Of a stretch of 64,000 nucleotides of DNA, positions 9,308 through 20,627 are shown in pieces. This DNA is from Imbricaverruca yamaguchii (Eukaryota; Arthropoda; Thecostraca; Neoverrucidae), in contig JAOTOL010001002.1 in NCBI GenBank assembly GCA_034440575.1, forward strand, positions 124,001 to 188,000, written 5' to 3'. Each line of letters begins with the position of its first letter. Position 1 is the first letter of the stretch. The translations under genes and the position numbers were made by a program. The notes under the pieces were generated by a model. That model worked only from the letters and a program-made list of their open reading frames with translations. It was not told where the DNA came from and did not search any database.

Positions 9308-9782
9308 CTGGAAGTAATATTGCATCACTAATTGGCTGAGTTTCACTTGAACATAATTTAACCGGCTGATCAATGCGTATAGGTGATAAAAGTATTAAAT
9401 CGAATGGCGGAAGTCTAAAGTAACCCTAGGACTCTGCGCATACCAAATACGTCAACTACGTATACGACGTCATCCGGTAATATAGCAATATGCTGAAATT
9501 TGTAATGGTCACTATATCTATTTCATGGCATTTCAGTTAACTTTACGTGACCTAAAGAGAGCAACTGGCATTGCTTAGAAGACAAGGTTCGGCTTATATC
9601 CTTAATCCTAGAATTGGACAATTTTGCATGGCGTTCAATTTGAGTGACTATTGCACTACACTTTTCTTTTTCACCCAGCCTCTTTTTGTTTACTAAGAAG
9701 TCGCTTATTCTTACCAAACAACAATACTTCAGGGTGTTTGTCAAAAAGCACCATTCTACCTTTCAGTTAGAAAATGGGGACA

Positions 9783-9955
9783 GGGATGGCCCAGTGGTTA
9801 AGGTGTTGAACTCTGGTTATCAAAGGTCTCGGGTCCAACACTCGCACCACTCAGAACATTTCCCAATCCCGTGGTTCACCAGCGAAACAGTGCGGGCAGC
9901 ACCATTACCTGTGATTGTGCATAAAGTACGTCCAGAACCATCCAATAAACAACAA
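9783..9955 (+). mobile_element. tRNA-derived SINE, family 1, copy 1
   Basis: Pol III box A tggcccagtgg (9787-9797) and a box B-like gggtccaacactc (9831-9843) are about 35 bp apart. A roughly 110-bp body follows, ending catccaataaacaac. Degenerate direct repeats (gaaaatggggaca and gaaaactgaggaca) flank it and could be the target duplication. A second copy of the family is at 39485-39655. Confidence 0.75.
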
Positions 9956-10013
9956 CGAGAGAAAACTGAGGACAATTTTCCAGACCATCGCAAGGTAATG
10001 GTTTCCACTGGAA

Positions 10014-10016
<3 letters not shown>

Positions 10017-10077
<61 letters not shown>
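10017..10077. repeat. (TA)n microsatellite
   Basis: Perfect TA dinucleotide run of about 60 bp. Confidence 0.97.
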
Positions 10078-10079
<2 letters not shown>

Positions 10080-10105
10080 GTGGGGCTAGGAACCCTCTCC
10101 CCAAA

Positions 10106-10381
10106 GCAGTGTAAAATAATTGATGATGTGACCTGGAAATTCACAGTTAATGGAATTGTGCTATTTCATCCTTGTCTGGTTTTTACGAGTTTGCCACATG
10201 ATGTATGGGCAGTCATCATGCAACTGACTGCGAAATACTGTAAAATGCATCCGACTGAAGTGAGTCATTCGCTTTTTAATCCTTAAGTGGAGATCCTTTA
10301 TTTTCTTCCAATCTTTCACTATTCTGAAGAACTTCCTTCTTCATCCACACAGTTAATGGTGAAGTAATTTTAGGACACTGC
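10106..10381. repeat. Dispersed 277-bp repeat, copy 2
   Basis: Direct-orientation partner of 8196-8472, with small indels. It begins directly after the TA microsatellite. Confidence 0.75.
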
Positions 10382-10906
10382 CCCAAAGGCATCTGAACTA
10401 TTACATCTATATGCGCATAATAGATCAGCGAGTTTGAAACTGTTCTTAATAATAACCCGGCTCATTTTGGGCAAGTTCCAACCATAACCAATGGCACAAT
10501 GAAACGCGCGAACGGAAATGACGGCCCCCATTAATCTAGCACAGGCCTTAACCCTACAGAGCGCCATAGGTATCCGGAAGGCCAAGTTAAAGGAAGGAAA
10601 ATTTGTCAGACTGTCGCATGCCATGGAGAAACACCTTCCTGTCACAGCATGCTTCCGGAGCTGGTAACATCATACGGTGAAATCCTGCATCTGAGTTAGC
10701 ACATTCCATTGAAAAAAAAATAGCGGGAGTGTACGGGCATTGGCAAGTGTGGTCTGGTGGTTGCTCCCTGTATATATCTAACGACATTTTGCGTTATCCT
10801 AAGGAATGTCTGTCACACGTGCCGAACCACTCCATCGCCAGATCTTCTGACTTTTTTTTACCATCTTGTAACGGTGCTGTAACAGTTTGATTATTTTTTG
10901 CTGCAG

Positions 10907-11140
10907 GACGCATTATTGGAAACTACCAACCATGGATCTGACAGCATAGCAGGCATCGTGAAAGACTTGATCGGCAATTTCTCATGGGAGGAATTGTGCG
11001 TCCTCATCCCAAGTGCCCCTATCCCCTACGAGTTTGCTTTATGGGTAGTGGGCGGCACCGAAGAACAATCATTATTCTCGCAAGTCGGGTACCGACTGGA
11101 AATCAAAGTACACCAGACGAAGAACAAAAAGCCAGTATAG
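10907..11140 (+). CDS. Possible terminal exon of an unrecognised plus-strand gene
   Basis: An acceptor-like tract (ttattttttgctgcag) ends at 10906. It is followed by 77 open codons (DALLETTNHGSDSIAGIVKD at the start; basic end with VHQTKNKKPV) and a TAG at 11138-11140. Composition is protein-like with balanced residues and an amphipathic start, but I do not recognise a family. No upstream exon was found and it lies in a repeat-rich gap, so it may be a chance frame or a decayed element. Confidence 0.25.
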   Translation, partial: DALLETTNHGSDSIAGIVKDLIGNFSWEELCVLIPSAPIPYEFALWVVGGTEEQSLFSQVGYRLEIKVHQTKNKKPV

Positions 11141-11169
11141 TCGTCCCAGTGGCATAGCCCCCAAGCGAG

Positions 11170-11560
11170 ATGGTGTGCCCGAAGAATCGCGTCAGGGCTC
11201 GGAAAAATTGCGTCAGGGCCCCGAAGAATCACACTAGGGACCGAAGGAATACGCCCAGTACGCAAACAATTAAGCAGAGACATCAAATTTATCCGGACCA
11301 GGAAAATCACTCTCAAGCCTCAAAATTATTTTTTAAGTGTACGAGTCTTCGAGCCCGGGGACCAAAGAATTCCGCTGGATCCCTTAGAAGCGACTCGGGC
11401 TCCGAAAAAAAGAATTATCGAAGTAAAAATCGTGTCGAGCCCCCAAAACTCCCATCAGGGCTCCAGAAAATCGCGCCTGTGCCCGAAAAATCACACCGAA
11501 GTCCACGCAAAATCGTGATGGGACCAAAAATTGCGTCCAGGGCTCTTAAGCACTCACATT
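11170..11560 (+). repeat. Degenerate short tandem repeat (cgaaaaatcgcgtcagggc-like)
   Basis: A 25-32 bp motif (gcccgaagaatcgcgtcagg, tcggaaaaattgcgtcaggg, ccgaagaatcacactaggga, ...) recurs a dozen times with strong decay. A 130-codon open frame through it is explained by the repeat. Confidence 0.6.
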
Positions 11561-11775
11561 AACCCACATCCCTACAACCACATTATCACCCACATACACA
11601 AATGCCATTTAACCCTTTCTAACCTACCTCAAACATCTTTGTCTTGTGCCTCTGGGAACCAGACTACGGTAACTCTATCTGGGTTCCTACTACAACAGCC
11701 ACGATCTGTATATCTAACCATTGAGACCCCTTTAGCTGACAACTCACTCTCACCGGCCTAGGCCACCTCCTCACT

Positions 11776-11810
11776 GGTGACTAGACATAGTGTTACTATG
11801 TCTAGTCACC
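11776..11810. repeat. Perfect 16-bp inverted repeat with 3-nt loop
   Basis: Stem ggtgactagacatagt (11776-11791), loop gtt, exact complement at 11795-11810. No T-run follows, and this is not a bacterial terminator context. Confidence 0.95.
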
Positions 11811-13200
11811 ATCCACTCCATGCTACTACCATGGGTCCTACTATTACTTCCTTCACCAGCACTCGTGACATTCTGTGCCTGTCACATTGCACTAACATAA
11901 CCCATACTAGGTCCCACTTAATCCTTTTAAGTACTCCACCTCCATAACCAACACCTTCACCTGCTTGCTCAAATCAGGAATGATCCCCTGACACTTGCAT
12001 TTTCTGCAAGTAATTTCCTCCATGCTTCTTTTGTACTTACTGAACTAACTAAACTAGCAACCAATCTTACCGAGTTAGGCAACTGACTAACTACTAACAG
12101 AAACTGATCAAAAAGCAAATGAACTCCATAACATAAACTTCCACATAAAAAACAAGAACAAACTATCCTTCAGTAATAAAGCTAATCTTTATAGCAAGCG
12201 GCTCCCTCAGAGGAAGAGCTAAGAGAAAGAGAACGTTTTTTTTTTGTTCCCACTGCAACCTCAATCCTTTAGAAGCTAGTTAGCAATAAGATAATGCAAA
12301 TAAGATATAACCTAAGCTAATCCTAGTAAAGACTACACAACATTAAGCAATCAACAAATAAATTGGTAAGAACCCAGTCCCCAACAGCTCAGTGAATGGA
12401 ATGACAGCTCTTCCAAGAAATGCATCTGTAGTCATCCCTGTATATTTCCACTGCCTGATGGTATTGATTATTTTGACATCATCATCTATTTTTAATGTGT
12501 TTGGTTTGTGTTCATAAAACTCCATGCCTTATCCCCAACAGTACCTTGTTTACAGTTATGCTTAAATTCACCACTATGGATCGTGGTACACAATGTGCTA
12601 TATGATCAATGCAGTTGATGCACCCTAAAGCCCTAATAACTAACAATATTTAATGATTCCAGGTGAATTGGCTACATGTGATGTGGTCTACTATATAACA
12701 ACAGTATAGGCATTAGTATTCATATTTTAACTATGCATATCTGAAAACAAACACAAAAGGCATGTACCTACCATAGATACCATGCAAGATATGTACATAG
12801 ATACCATATACATAGATACTATATTAGCTCAGCATTGGACTTGGCAGTATTATTGCAGTTTGAGGTAACCATGAGACAAGTTTTGCACACATTTCACCTC
12901 CATGAAGCACATAAATTGGTTAGATTTCGTGTTAGTTTCTCTTAGGGTTTGATATAACTCATACAAATTTAGATGAAAAAAGAAGTTTTTTGTCTTAAAA
13001 AATAGTCCAGGCTAGGTTAGGGTAGGCTGGTTTAGGTTGGAATTTATTTTAAAATATTTGAGACAAAAATGTATGAAAATTTTCAATTATTTATAAAATA
13101 GTTTCCTTTATTTCATGGAAGGTTAGGCTACGTTATGCTACAGCATTTTTACAACAAAACTTTTTATGTTGCATATTTTTGGAGTATTTTAGTATTTAGT
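11811..13200. other. AT-rich non-coding stretch
   Basis: No supported gene. Contains ggctaggttagggtaggctg-type simple sequence near 13010-13050 and long A/T-rich tracts. A 60-codon minus-strand frame at 12525-12343 is discussed among the rejected items. Confidence 0.4.
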
Positions 13201-13209
13201 TTTGCTCAG

Positions 13210-16200
13210 TTGGAGATATTACAAGTGTGTAGATATTATAAGTACATTAGAGAATACTAATACTTTCCTAACATACTTTATTTAGTTTTGAGGTGCAGTC
13301 TCTTTTGTGCTTAAGTTTAATATAGAGCTTAATACTAAGTTGGTGGTATTCATAAGTGCTGTGTGACTGTTCATTTTCATGTCTAGCCAGAAGAGATATC
13401 AAAAGTGATATCCATATAGTCGTCTACTTGTCTAGAAGACAATTAGATCAGACATTTAATTTGAAGAAAAAAAAAACACAAAAAACAAACAGTTGTTCAA
13501 TAGTTTCTGCTTAGTGTTTTGGTATTCTTGAGGTACTTAGATCATTATCTGACAGTATAGGAGGTAGAGATTTATAGTGAATAATAGTTGGCTATTTTTC
13601 AATTAATTTTTGTTGGTTGTTTAACGAGTTAATTTCAATCTAAATCTAGGATGGCTTCTACCAGGATGCAAGCACTAGAGGAAGAGATTAGGGCTTTAGG
13701 GCAGAGCTTTCTAAGCTCAAGGCTGCCCTCGTTGCACAGGGTGGGCAAGATAATGGCAACAAGGGGTCACTCCGCAGCAGGGACATCATATGCCCAGGTG
13801 GTCGCAGGCCACCAGATAGCTGAGGCTTCCCCTACTGTGGAGGTGGCTGGTATTTCTCTAGAGGAGAGTGTTAATATTGAACAGAGGAGGGGTAGTTCTG
13901 GTAGGTCACAGGAGGGGAAGTGGCATGATGTCAGGGGTGGAGGATTTGGAGATGTGAGCCTGAGGAAAGGGTCAGTGAGTGGCAGGTGGCAGGTGGTAGG
14001 AGTGGGAGGAAGCCTAATCAAACTGATCAACAAGCAGGCATAGCAATATCGAATAGATTCCAGGCACTATCTTGCACCCAGGATAGTAGTAGTGAGGATA
14101 CAGTACTGGTCGTAGGTGATTCTCATGTGCAACATTTATATCTGGTATTTTGTAAAGGTAGGAAGGACAGGAGGCGCATCACCAGGCCCGGCGCCAAGGT
14201 TAAGGACCTGGTGTCAGTGGTGGTACAGGCAACCAGTGATCACCAGCTTAGCACAGTTATAGTACAAGTAGGGGTGAATAACATAGGTCCTGCTAGGAGT
14301 GAGGAGCTGCTGTAGGACTATAGGGCCCTTCTGGGCACCCTGAAGGATAGCAATAAGAGTCATTGTAACTGCGATTTTGCCTAGGGCTGGAGCCTCCCCT
14401 GGGTGGAGCTCTAGGGCACTGGCAGCCAATGCCAGGGTAAGTAAGCTCTGCCATGAATTAGGTTTCACATCTGTTGATGAGTGGTGCAGGTTTTATGGAT
14501 CCTGGGACCTCTATCAGAGGGTTGGCCTGCACTTCTCTGAGAAGGAGGTTCATGTGTTAGACAGCGTATGAGCATGTACTTCAGGGAAACTAGGAAATGG
14601 GATGGGGAGGGATGAAAATGCATGCCATCTCAGGGATATTCCAACAGTGTCAACCAAGGCAATTAACCTCAAAGTCAGCAAATAGGGACAGCAGTAGTTC
14701 AAGGAGGCAGAGTGGTAGTTCATCCAGTGATAAAAGAACTCCTCAGCATGAAAAAGACAAAGGTGGTTATGGAGCATATGCTAAGTGTATGATACTTAAT
14801 GCTCAGAGTATCTGATCCAAATTTCATGAGTTCAAGTGTTATGTTGCTGAGGAGGAACCAGATTTTGTTTGCATTATGGAGGCATGGGTCAATGAGGAGT
14901 ATTTTGGAGATAACTTGCAGAACTATGAGATCCAGGGATAAAATGTTTTCATGCAATAGGGATCCAGAAGTGAAAGGGCGTGGTGTAATGCTCTATGTGA
15001 ATAGCTTATTCAGTTCTCAAAAAGTAGCAGTTGGGGATAAAAATGTGTCTGTTTAGTCCATTTGGCTTGATGTCGCTGTGGGAAAAGGCAACAGCAATAC
15101 ACATAGGAGGATAGGAGCTTTCTATTGTTCAGGAACCCTGCCACATTATCAGCAACTGGAGCTTGACAAGATGATTTGTGAGGAAATCAGTAGAAACTTT
15201 CGGAGGAAGTGCCTTATTCTTGGCGACTTTAATCTAAAAGGATATGAAAATGTTGGTGTTGGCTCCCATCATGCAAAATGTTTAGGAAATGCCTTGAAGA
15301 GGACCTGTTCTTACACCAAGTTGTAATGGAACCTACCAGGCATGGCTCATTCTTGGACCTTACATTCTCAGATTTAAGTGATTGGGTTCAAGACTTGACT
15401 GTAGGAGAAACTCTGGGAAGAAGTGACCATAACATAGTTAGATTCAAGGCACATGCAGTGGAAATTATTAAGGATAATTTGGTAAAGGTTCCAAATTTCA
15501 ACCGAGCAGACTTTGACTGCATGAGAGCGGTTTTAAGTGCCATAAGATGGGAAGAAGAGTTCTCCTACTTAAATGCCTGTGAAATGTGGGAAAAGTTCAA
15601 ATCTTGATAAAAAGAATTAAGGCTTAGAAAGCTGCATTTAGTCTGCTTAAGGAGTCTTCAAATATTGTAAATCTAAAGGCGTATCGACAAGCTAGGGACA
15701 CTCAAGCAAAAAACCAGAGCAGCAAAACGAGCAAAAGAACTGGATTTAGCTAGAAACTGTAATGGGAAAGCAATTTAAAAAAAAAGTTTCTACAAGCTGA
15801 GTAAAGTTTCTTGGACAATTGGTCCACTGGAAGTAAATGGGACTATATTGGGTGAGGATACTGAGATGGTTGAGGAGCTGAGCAAGCAGTCTAAATCAGT
15901 GTTTACATGAGAAGACATGACCAATCTGCCGACCGTTTACCATAGTTCAGTGACATGTGATAAGATAAATGATGTTGATTTCATTGACAGTGATGTTGTT
16001 TTCAATCATATCAGGAAAATAAAGCCAAACAAGGCAGCAGGACCTGATGAAATTTATGCTTAGGTATTGCGGGAAGCTGAAAAGGAACTGGCATTTCCAC
16101 TTAGTATAATATTTTGTAGATCAGTTTCACAAAATGAAATTCCAACAGATTGGAAAAGGGCAAATGTAGTTCCTATTTTCAGGAAAGGAGAAATAAGGAA

Positions 16201-16310
16201 AGTTGAAAACTATAGGCCAGTAAGTCTCACATCCCTAGTCTGCAAGGTACTTGAATCAATCATCAAGGATAAAATATTTAGTTATCTGGAAGGAAACAGA
16301 TTTATTCAAG
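13210..16310 (+). mobile_element. CR1/L2-like non-LTR retrotransposon, copy A (decayed, 3' part missing)
   Basis: The 5' UTR (13210-13650) is shared with the reverse-strand copy at 25.4-28.0 kb and in part with 17.95-18.1 kb. ORF1 (13651-14580) has an SGNH/esterase-type domain: VLVVGDSH with the catalytic Ser, VQVGVNNIG, and a C-terminal GLHFSEK block in which the expected catalytic Asp is Val. ORF2 (about 14790-16310) has endonuclease motifs (ILGDFNLKGYENV, RSDHNIVRFKAH) and the first RT blocks (NKAAGPDEI, DWKRANVVPIF, NYRPVSLTSLVCKVLE). Several frameshifts and stops are present. It is cut off at about 16310, where element B begins. Confidence 0.85.
13651..14580 (+). pseudogene. Copy A ORF1 (SGNH-esterase ORF1 of CR1-like element)
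   Basis: Starts MASTRMQALEEEIRAL. The frame shifts near 14000, the GDSH box is at about 14117, a premature TAG lies at 14313-14315, and the frame shifts again before LPRAGASPGWSSRALAANARV. CR1-like ORF1 proteins are known to carry an esterase domain thought to help RNP or membrane handling. Inactive here. Confidence 0.8.
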
Positions 16311-17710
16311 TACTGACTGCTTCCAGTTCCTCAGGATGGAATGGCGTAAACCCTGGAGCATTTGGGCAGCTGCACCAGACTGTCAAAACGTTGTGTAAGG
16401 CTGTTGAGGCACTTACTGCTCAGGTACAGGCATTGATGTCTGGGGGGGGGGGCAACTCCGAACATCTCCAAACCCTGCCCTGAGAAGCCCAGAGTGGAAA
16501 TTCGAGAGGAGTTGAGAGAGATGGAGGAGCAGAAGAAAAGAAGGGACTCTATAATTATGTGGTTCTGGAGCTAGATCCCTGCCTGAAGTACAACAAAAAG
16601 TAATGGAAGCAGCACAAAAAAAAATCATTGGTGCTGAGGTTGTCCTGGCAGATATAGTATGCATTAGTCAGGAGAAGGATATTTATGGGGCGAAAATAGT
16701 GGATATTGATATGCGAAAACTGCTTCTCGAAAAGGCCAGAGAAATGGCAAAACATGAGGACTTAAAGTCCCTTTATATTCATAGGGACATAACATACTTT
16801 CAATGACAAGAGTTCTACAGATGCAGGCATGCTAGGATGGGGGAGCAAAAACCTTTAAACTAACAAGTAAGGCTCCCTTGAATACTTTCTGGCAAGTTTT
16901 GTTTTCCCCAAACTTAAAATATCTTTAGTGAATCTTAAGTGTATACAAAATAAAATTATGTATACCTCCACTTTCCTCTCAGACAAAAAAAAAAGACATA
17001 CTGGCAGTTAACGAAACTTGGTTGTTACCATCAGTTCCTAGCTCGTTTGTATATATAGCAGGTTAGGAGATGGTGAGAAATGACACAATTGGTCCTACTA
17101 CCAAGCATGGTGTTTGCCTTTATGTGAAGCATGGCATTAAGTTTGAATCAATCAAGGTCTCCACTCCCAATGTTCATGTTATTTTTCTGAAGGATTTCTG
17201 CCTTCACATAGTGTGTGTTTACCACCCTTCATCAAACTCTGAGGGCCAGAGCCAGGCACTTGTAACTTTTTTTGACTGATTTTTGTGATGGGAAAGAAAT
17301 AGTTACCTTGAGACACTTTAATTTATCATCAGTGCATTGGTCTGATGGTGCTACTGACACAGTGAGCATTACTCCCACAGATAGATCTTTCATTGACTGT
17401 TTCAGATGCTTTGTCTAACTCAGTGGATTCATCAGCCTACTTTTTGTAATTTCTGGAAACATACTGGATTTAATTTTAACTTCTGAAGTAGATAGGGTTG
17501 GAGTAGTATAAATATTACCCCCCTTTGCCAAATGCCAACACTGTTCTGTTTTAATTCACGATTATTTTCAGACAAGAAAATGAACTACATCTAGCGATAC
17601 CATACTGAAAAGTTGGTTGGTTATTTGGGCTTAGGGGCGCATCGACTCCATACTGAAAAGTTCTTGGCATAGAGGAAACTACAGGGCGATTATGAGCCGC
17701 CAGGTCTCAA
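16311..17710 (+). mobile_element. Second non-LTR element (type B), ORF1 and endonuclease fragments
   Basis: ORF1-like segment 16340-16810 (GQLHQTVKTLCKAVEALTAQ, then KIIGAEVVLADIVCISQEKD ... SLYIHRDITYFQ), typical of the nucleic-acid-binding ORF1 of CR1-like elements. It is followed at 16920-17560 by a decayed endonuclease (CLYVKHGIKFESIKVSTP, IVCVYHPSSNSEGQSQALV, FNLSSVHWSD-like, GNILDLILTSEVDRVG-like). Related fragments lie at 56640-57240 and 57915-58430. Copy A stops exactly where this begins. Confidence 0.75.
17615..17647 (-). mobile_element. 33-bp SINE-tail insertion with 15-bp target duplication
   Basis: ccatactgaaaagtt occurs at 17600-17614 and 17648-17662. Between them is a 33-bp segment (ggttggttatttgggcttag + ggcgcatcgact) identical to the tail module of the tRNA-SINE family at 47637-47790 and 39195-39045. 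The type B copy at 58140-58185 shows the same site uninterrupted. Confidence 0.85.
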
Positions 17711-17764
17711 GGTGGAAGGAGGTCGCCGCTGGAGCTCCAGGTTTCCAGATAAGTCGTTGCAGAA

Positions 17765-18754
17765 CTGGGCAGTACTTTAGTCTAAGCTGTGTATAGGTGT
17801 TTAGCAATTACTTCTGTGATTATATTTCATTAGTTTTTATCTTATAAGCATTTTCGTAGCACGCAAACCATACTATATTAACCTAGCGACGCCGCCGTGT
17901 GCGCCATCTTTGCTTTCGGCGTGTTCTCGAGGCTTCGATTTCTGTAGTAGGAGATATTACAAGTGTGTAGATCTCATAAGTACATTAGACAACATTCATA
18001 CTATCCTAACATACTTTATTTATTTTTTGGTGTGCATAGGGTGTTTGGTGTTGAAGTTTAAGATAGTTTAATTAGTAGTAAGTTGGGGGTATTCATAAGA
18101 TATATTTTAGGACTAACTAAGTGTTGCGGAAAGGGACGGTGTACTGGGATAAATTGTGTATAGATATTTAGCGGTTGCTTCTGAGCGTATATTTCAACAG
18201 TTTTTATCAAATAAGTATTTTTGACAAGCAAATTAGGCTATATTAACCCAGGGAGGCTGCCCAGCGCCATTTTGTTAAGTTCTAAGGGTGTTGGCTGTGT
18301 CAATTTGGTGTTTAAGTTTAAGATAGATTTTAAGACTAAGATAGTAGGCATAGCATTACACTAGGTATATCTTCATATCCTAGTGTAACTGCAGGATTGT
18401 TGGGTGTTGTGGACGGGTACTACAGTGTTTGATTCAGTGGTGTATATTTGTGTGGTGTGAGCTCTGTAGTGTGTAATTCTAGAGTGTATAATTCTATAGT
18501 GTAGGCTTCTGTAGTGAATAAGTTTGTGTCAAATTGGTGTGTAAGTTTAAGATAGATTTTAGGACTAAAATAGTGGGCATAAATTAGAGTAGGTATCTTC
18601 ATATCTAGTGTAATTATACGGGATTATAGTGTATTGTAGATACTTATAGGCTATATTACTGTATTACTGTAGATATATTACAGTAGATACTTGTAGGCTT
18701 ACAAGCTTACAGTAACTAGACTTAGTACTAAGAGTAGAAAAAGAAAAAAAAAAA
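17765..18754 (+). promoter_or_regulatory. Tandem-monomer 5' UTR / internal promoter of copy C
   Basis: Two diverged monomers of about 370 bp (starting near 17765 and 18135) share tgtgtatag-tttag, tttttatc, tatattaacc(t/c)ag and then gcgccatctttg or gcgccattttgt (17904 and 18266), which fit the YY1-type core GCCATNTT. A second direct repeat, agtttaagatagatttta, occurs at 18315 and 18545. Internal promoters built of monomers are known for other LINEs; promoter activity here is inferred. Confidence 0.5.
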
Positions 18755-19631
18755 ATGGAAGGAGACTGTGGGAATTGTAAGTGTGTGGGAATCATTGGGG
18801 ACTTGAGTAAGAGGTTAGATATGTTAACGGGGGAGGTGGAGCGCTTGAAGTGTTTGGTGGCGGGACCCATCATGGGAGGTGCCAGCCAGGCAACTCGGGT
18901 GCCCGAGCGGAGGACTGATGGGAGTTCGGATGGCTTGGTCCGGGATGGTGGCAGTTGGAAGGTGGCAAGGCGCCATAGCACCCGACTGGCGCTAAGGAAG
19001 GTGGACATGGGCGTCCCAATTAAAAATAGGTTTGAGGCACTGGAGGAGAGGGAAGGTAATGATGAGAGGGACGGAGGTGGGGATGACCAGATGGCTGAAG
19101 ATAGAGATGGAGAGAGAGAGGTTTTAGTCGTAGGGGGATTCCAGGGTTCGGTACATGGATCGAACATTTTGTAGTAAGAACCCCAGCAGACGGATGCGTG
19201 TTTGCTACCCGGGAGCGCAGGTGAAAGATGTTAGGGATAGGCTGGAGGGAGTAATGAGGGGAAGTGGAGAGGGTGCAACGGTAATTGTGCAGGTTGGAGT
19301 GAACGATGTAGGAAAAAATAATACAGAGGAAACAATGAAAGCCTATAGGGCTTTGATAGGTAGTTTAGCAGGAAGTAGGAAAAGAGGAGTGGTGACATCC
19401 ATCCTCCCTATGGTCCATGCAAGCATGGAGTGGTATTCGAGGGCCATTGGGCTCAATACCAGGGTGGCCAAGATTTGTAAGGAGCTTGGGGTGCAGTTCT
19501 TGGATTTGTGGGGGGAGTTTTGGGGGGAGGACGGAGATGTTTGCTTTAGATGGATTACATCTGAGCAAGAGAGGAGTGGAATTGCTCAGCAATAGGTATG
19601 AGGAGGCTCTCAACAGGAAACAGGGAAACTA
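18755..19631 (+). pseudogene. Copy C ORF1: coiled-coil region plus SGNH/GDSL esterase domain, two frameshifts
   Basis: Starts MEGDCGNCKCVGIIGDLSKR, with a CxxC pair and a heptad-rich start (LSKRLDMLTGEVERLKCLVA). The esterase domain begins at VLVVG near 19127. A one-base excess in a G run (about 19131-19136) breaks the GDS box, which is intact in the neighbouring frame. VIVQVGVNDVG (block with the catalytic-site Asn) and, after a second frameshift near 19540, DGLHLSKRGVELL (Asp and His of the triad) follow. Known CR1-like ORF1 esterases have this block order. Confidence 0.85.
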
Positions 19632-19689
19632 GGCAGGACATGGGGGGATGTAGCTGATAAAGAGAGAAGCATAGCAAGCAATGGAAGGA

Positions 19690-20627
19690 ATAATTTATCA
19701 TGTTTTTATGTCAATGCCAGAAGTGTTAGGAACAAAATTGGGGAACTGCATGCATATATGTTGTCTGAACAGCTAGATTTGGTGTGCATAACAGAAGCAT
19801 GGGTTAACGAAAGCATGTTTGGAGACAACTTGCAAGAATTTGAATTGACAGGCTACAACATGCATGCCTATCAAAGAGAGGCAAGGATAGGAGGTGGCAT
19901 TCTATTGTATGTTAGGCAAGTAATGAAATGTCATTCCATAGAGGATGGTGTACATAGTGCAGGAGTAGAATCTTTGTGGTTAGATATAATTCTGAAGAAT
20001 GGAACAAAATTTAGGATTGGGGCATTCTATAGACCTCCAGACCAGAATGAAAACACTGACAGGCTGATGCAGGAAGAGATAAGTAGGAGAGTACAGGAGA
20101 GAACTATTTTGTTGGGGGATTTCAACATAGCAGGATTGGGAAACAAAACAATAGGTGTAAGCAAATCAGAAAGATGTTTCATGGCTTGTTTTGAAGACAA
20201 TTTCTTCTTTCAAATGATACACGAGCCTACAAGGGAAAATAAAATATTAGATCTAGTGCTTACTAATGAGGAAAATTTTGTGCAAAATGTTAACGTAGGA
20301 GAGACCTTTGGTAATAGTGATCACAACATTATACGCTTCTCATTATATGTTGGAAGGGTAGCAACCAACAGAACATTGATTCCAAATTTTGCAAAAGGGA
20401 ATTACAGTGAGTTCAGGAGCTTCCTCAGTGAAATTAATTGGGAAGTCATATTGAATGGCTTAGATGCTTATGAAATGTGGACAATGATAAAAGATAAGCT
20501 ATTTCAGGGTCAGGATAGGTTCATTCCCAGTAGGCAAATTAGATCAAACAGGGTTAAGCACCCTTCGTGGCTGACTAGGAAGTTAAGCAATTACTGGACT
20601 CAAAGAAACAAGCATTCAAGAAACTAA
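19690..20627 (+). pseudogene. Copy C ORF2, apurinic/apyrimidinic-type endonuclease domain
   Basis: Open frame with the block order of APE-type LINE endonucleases: CITEAWVNESMFGDN (catalytic Glu), RIGAFYRPPDQNEN, ILLGDFNIAGLGN (Asp/Asn), LDLVLTNEENFVQNVNVGE, GNSDHNIIRFSLY (Asp-His). All expected catalytic residues are present. The frame ends at TKRK-like LTRKLSNYWTQ by a frameshift near 20590, after which the RT continues in another frame. The domain nicks target DNA to prime reverse transcription. Confidence 0.9.

Noticed and set aside
9820..10114. Frames with long IYIYIY runs.
   Set aside because: Translation of the TA microsatellite and the SINE.
12343..12525. 60-codon minus-strand frame with TDAFLGRAVIPFTELL, reminiscent of a C2-domain strand.
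   Set aside because: Too short, no splice context or neighbouring exon found, and the region is AT-rich repeat-like DNA. Kept only as a note.
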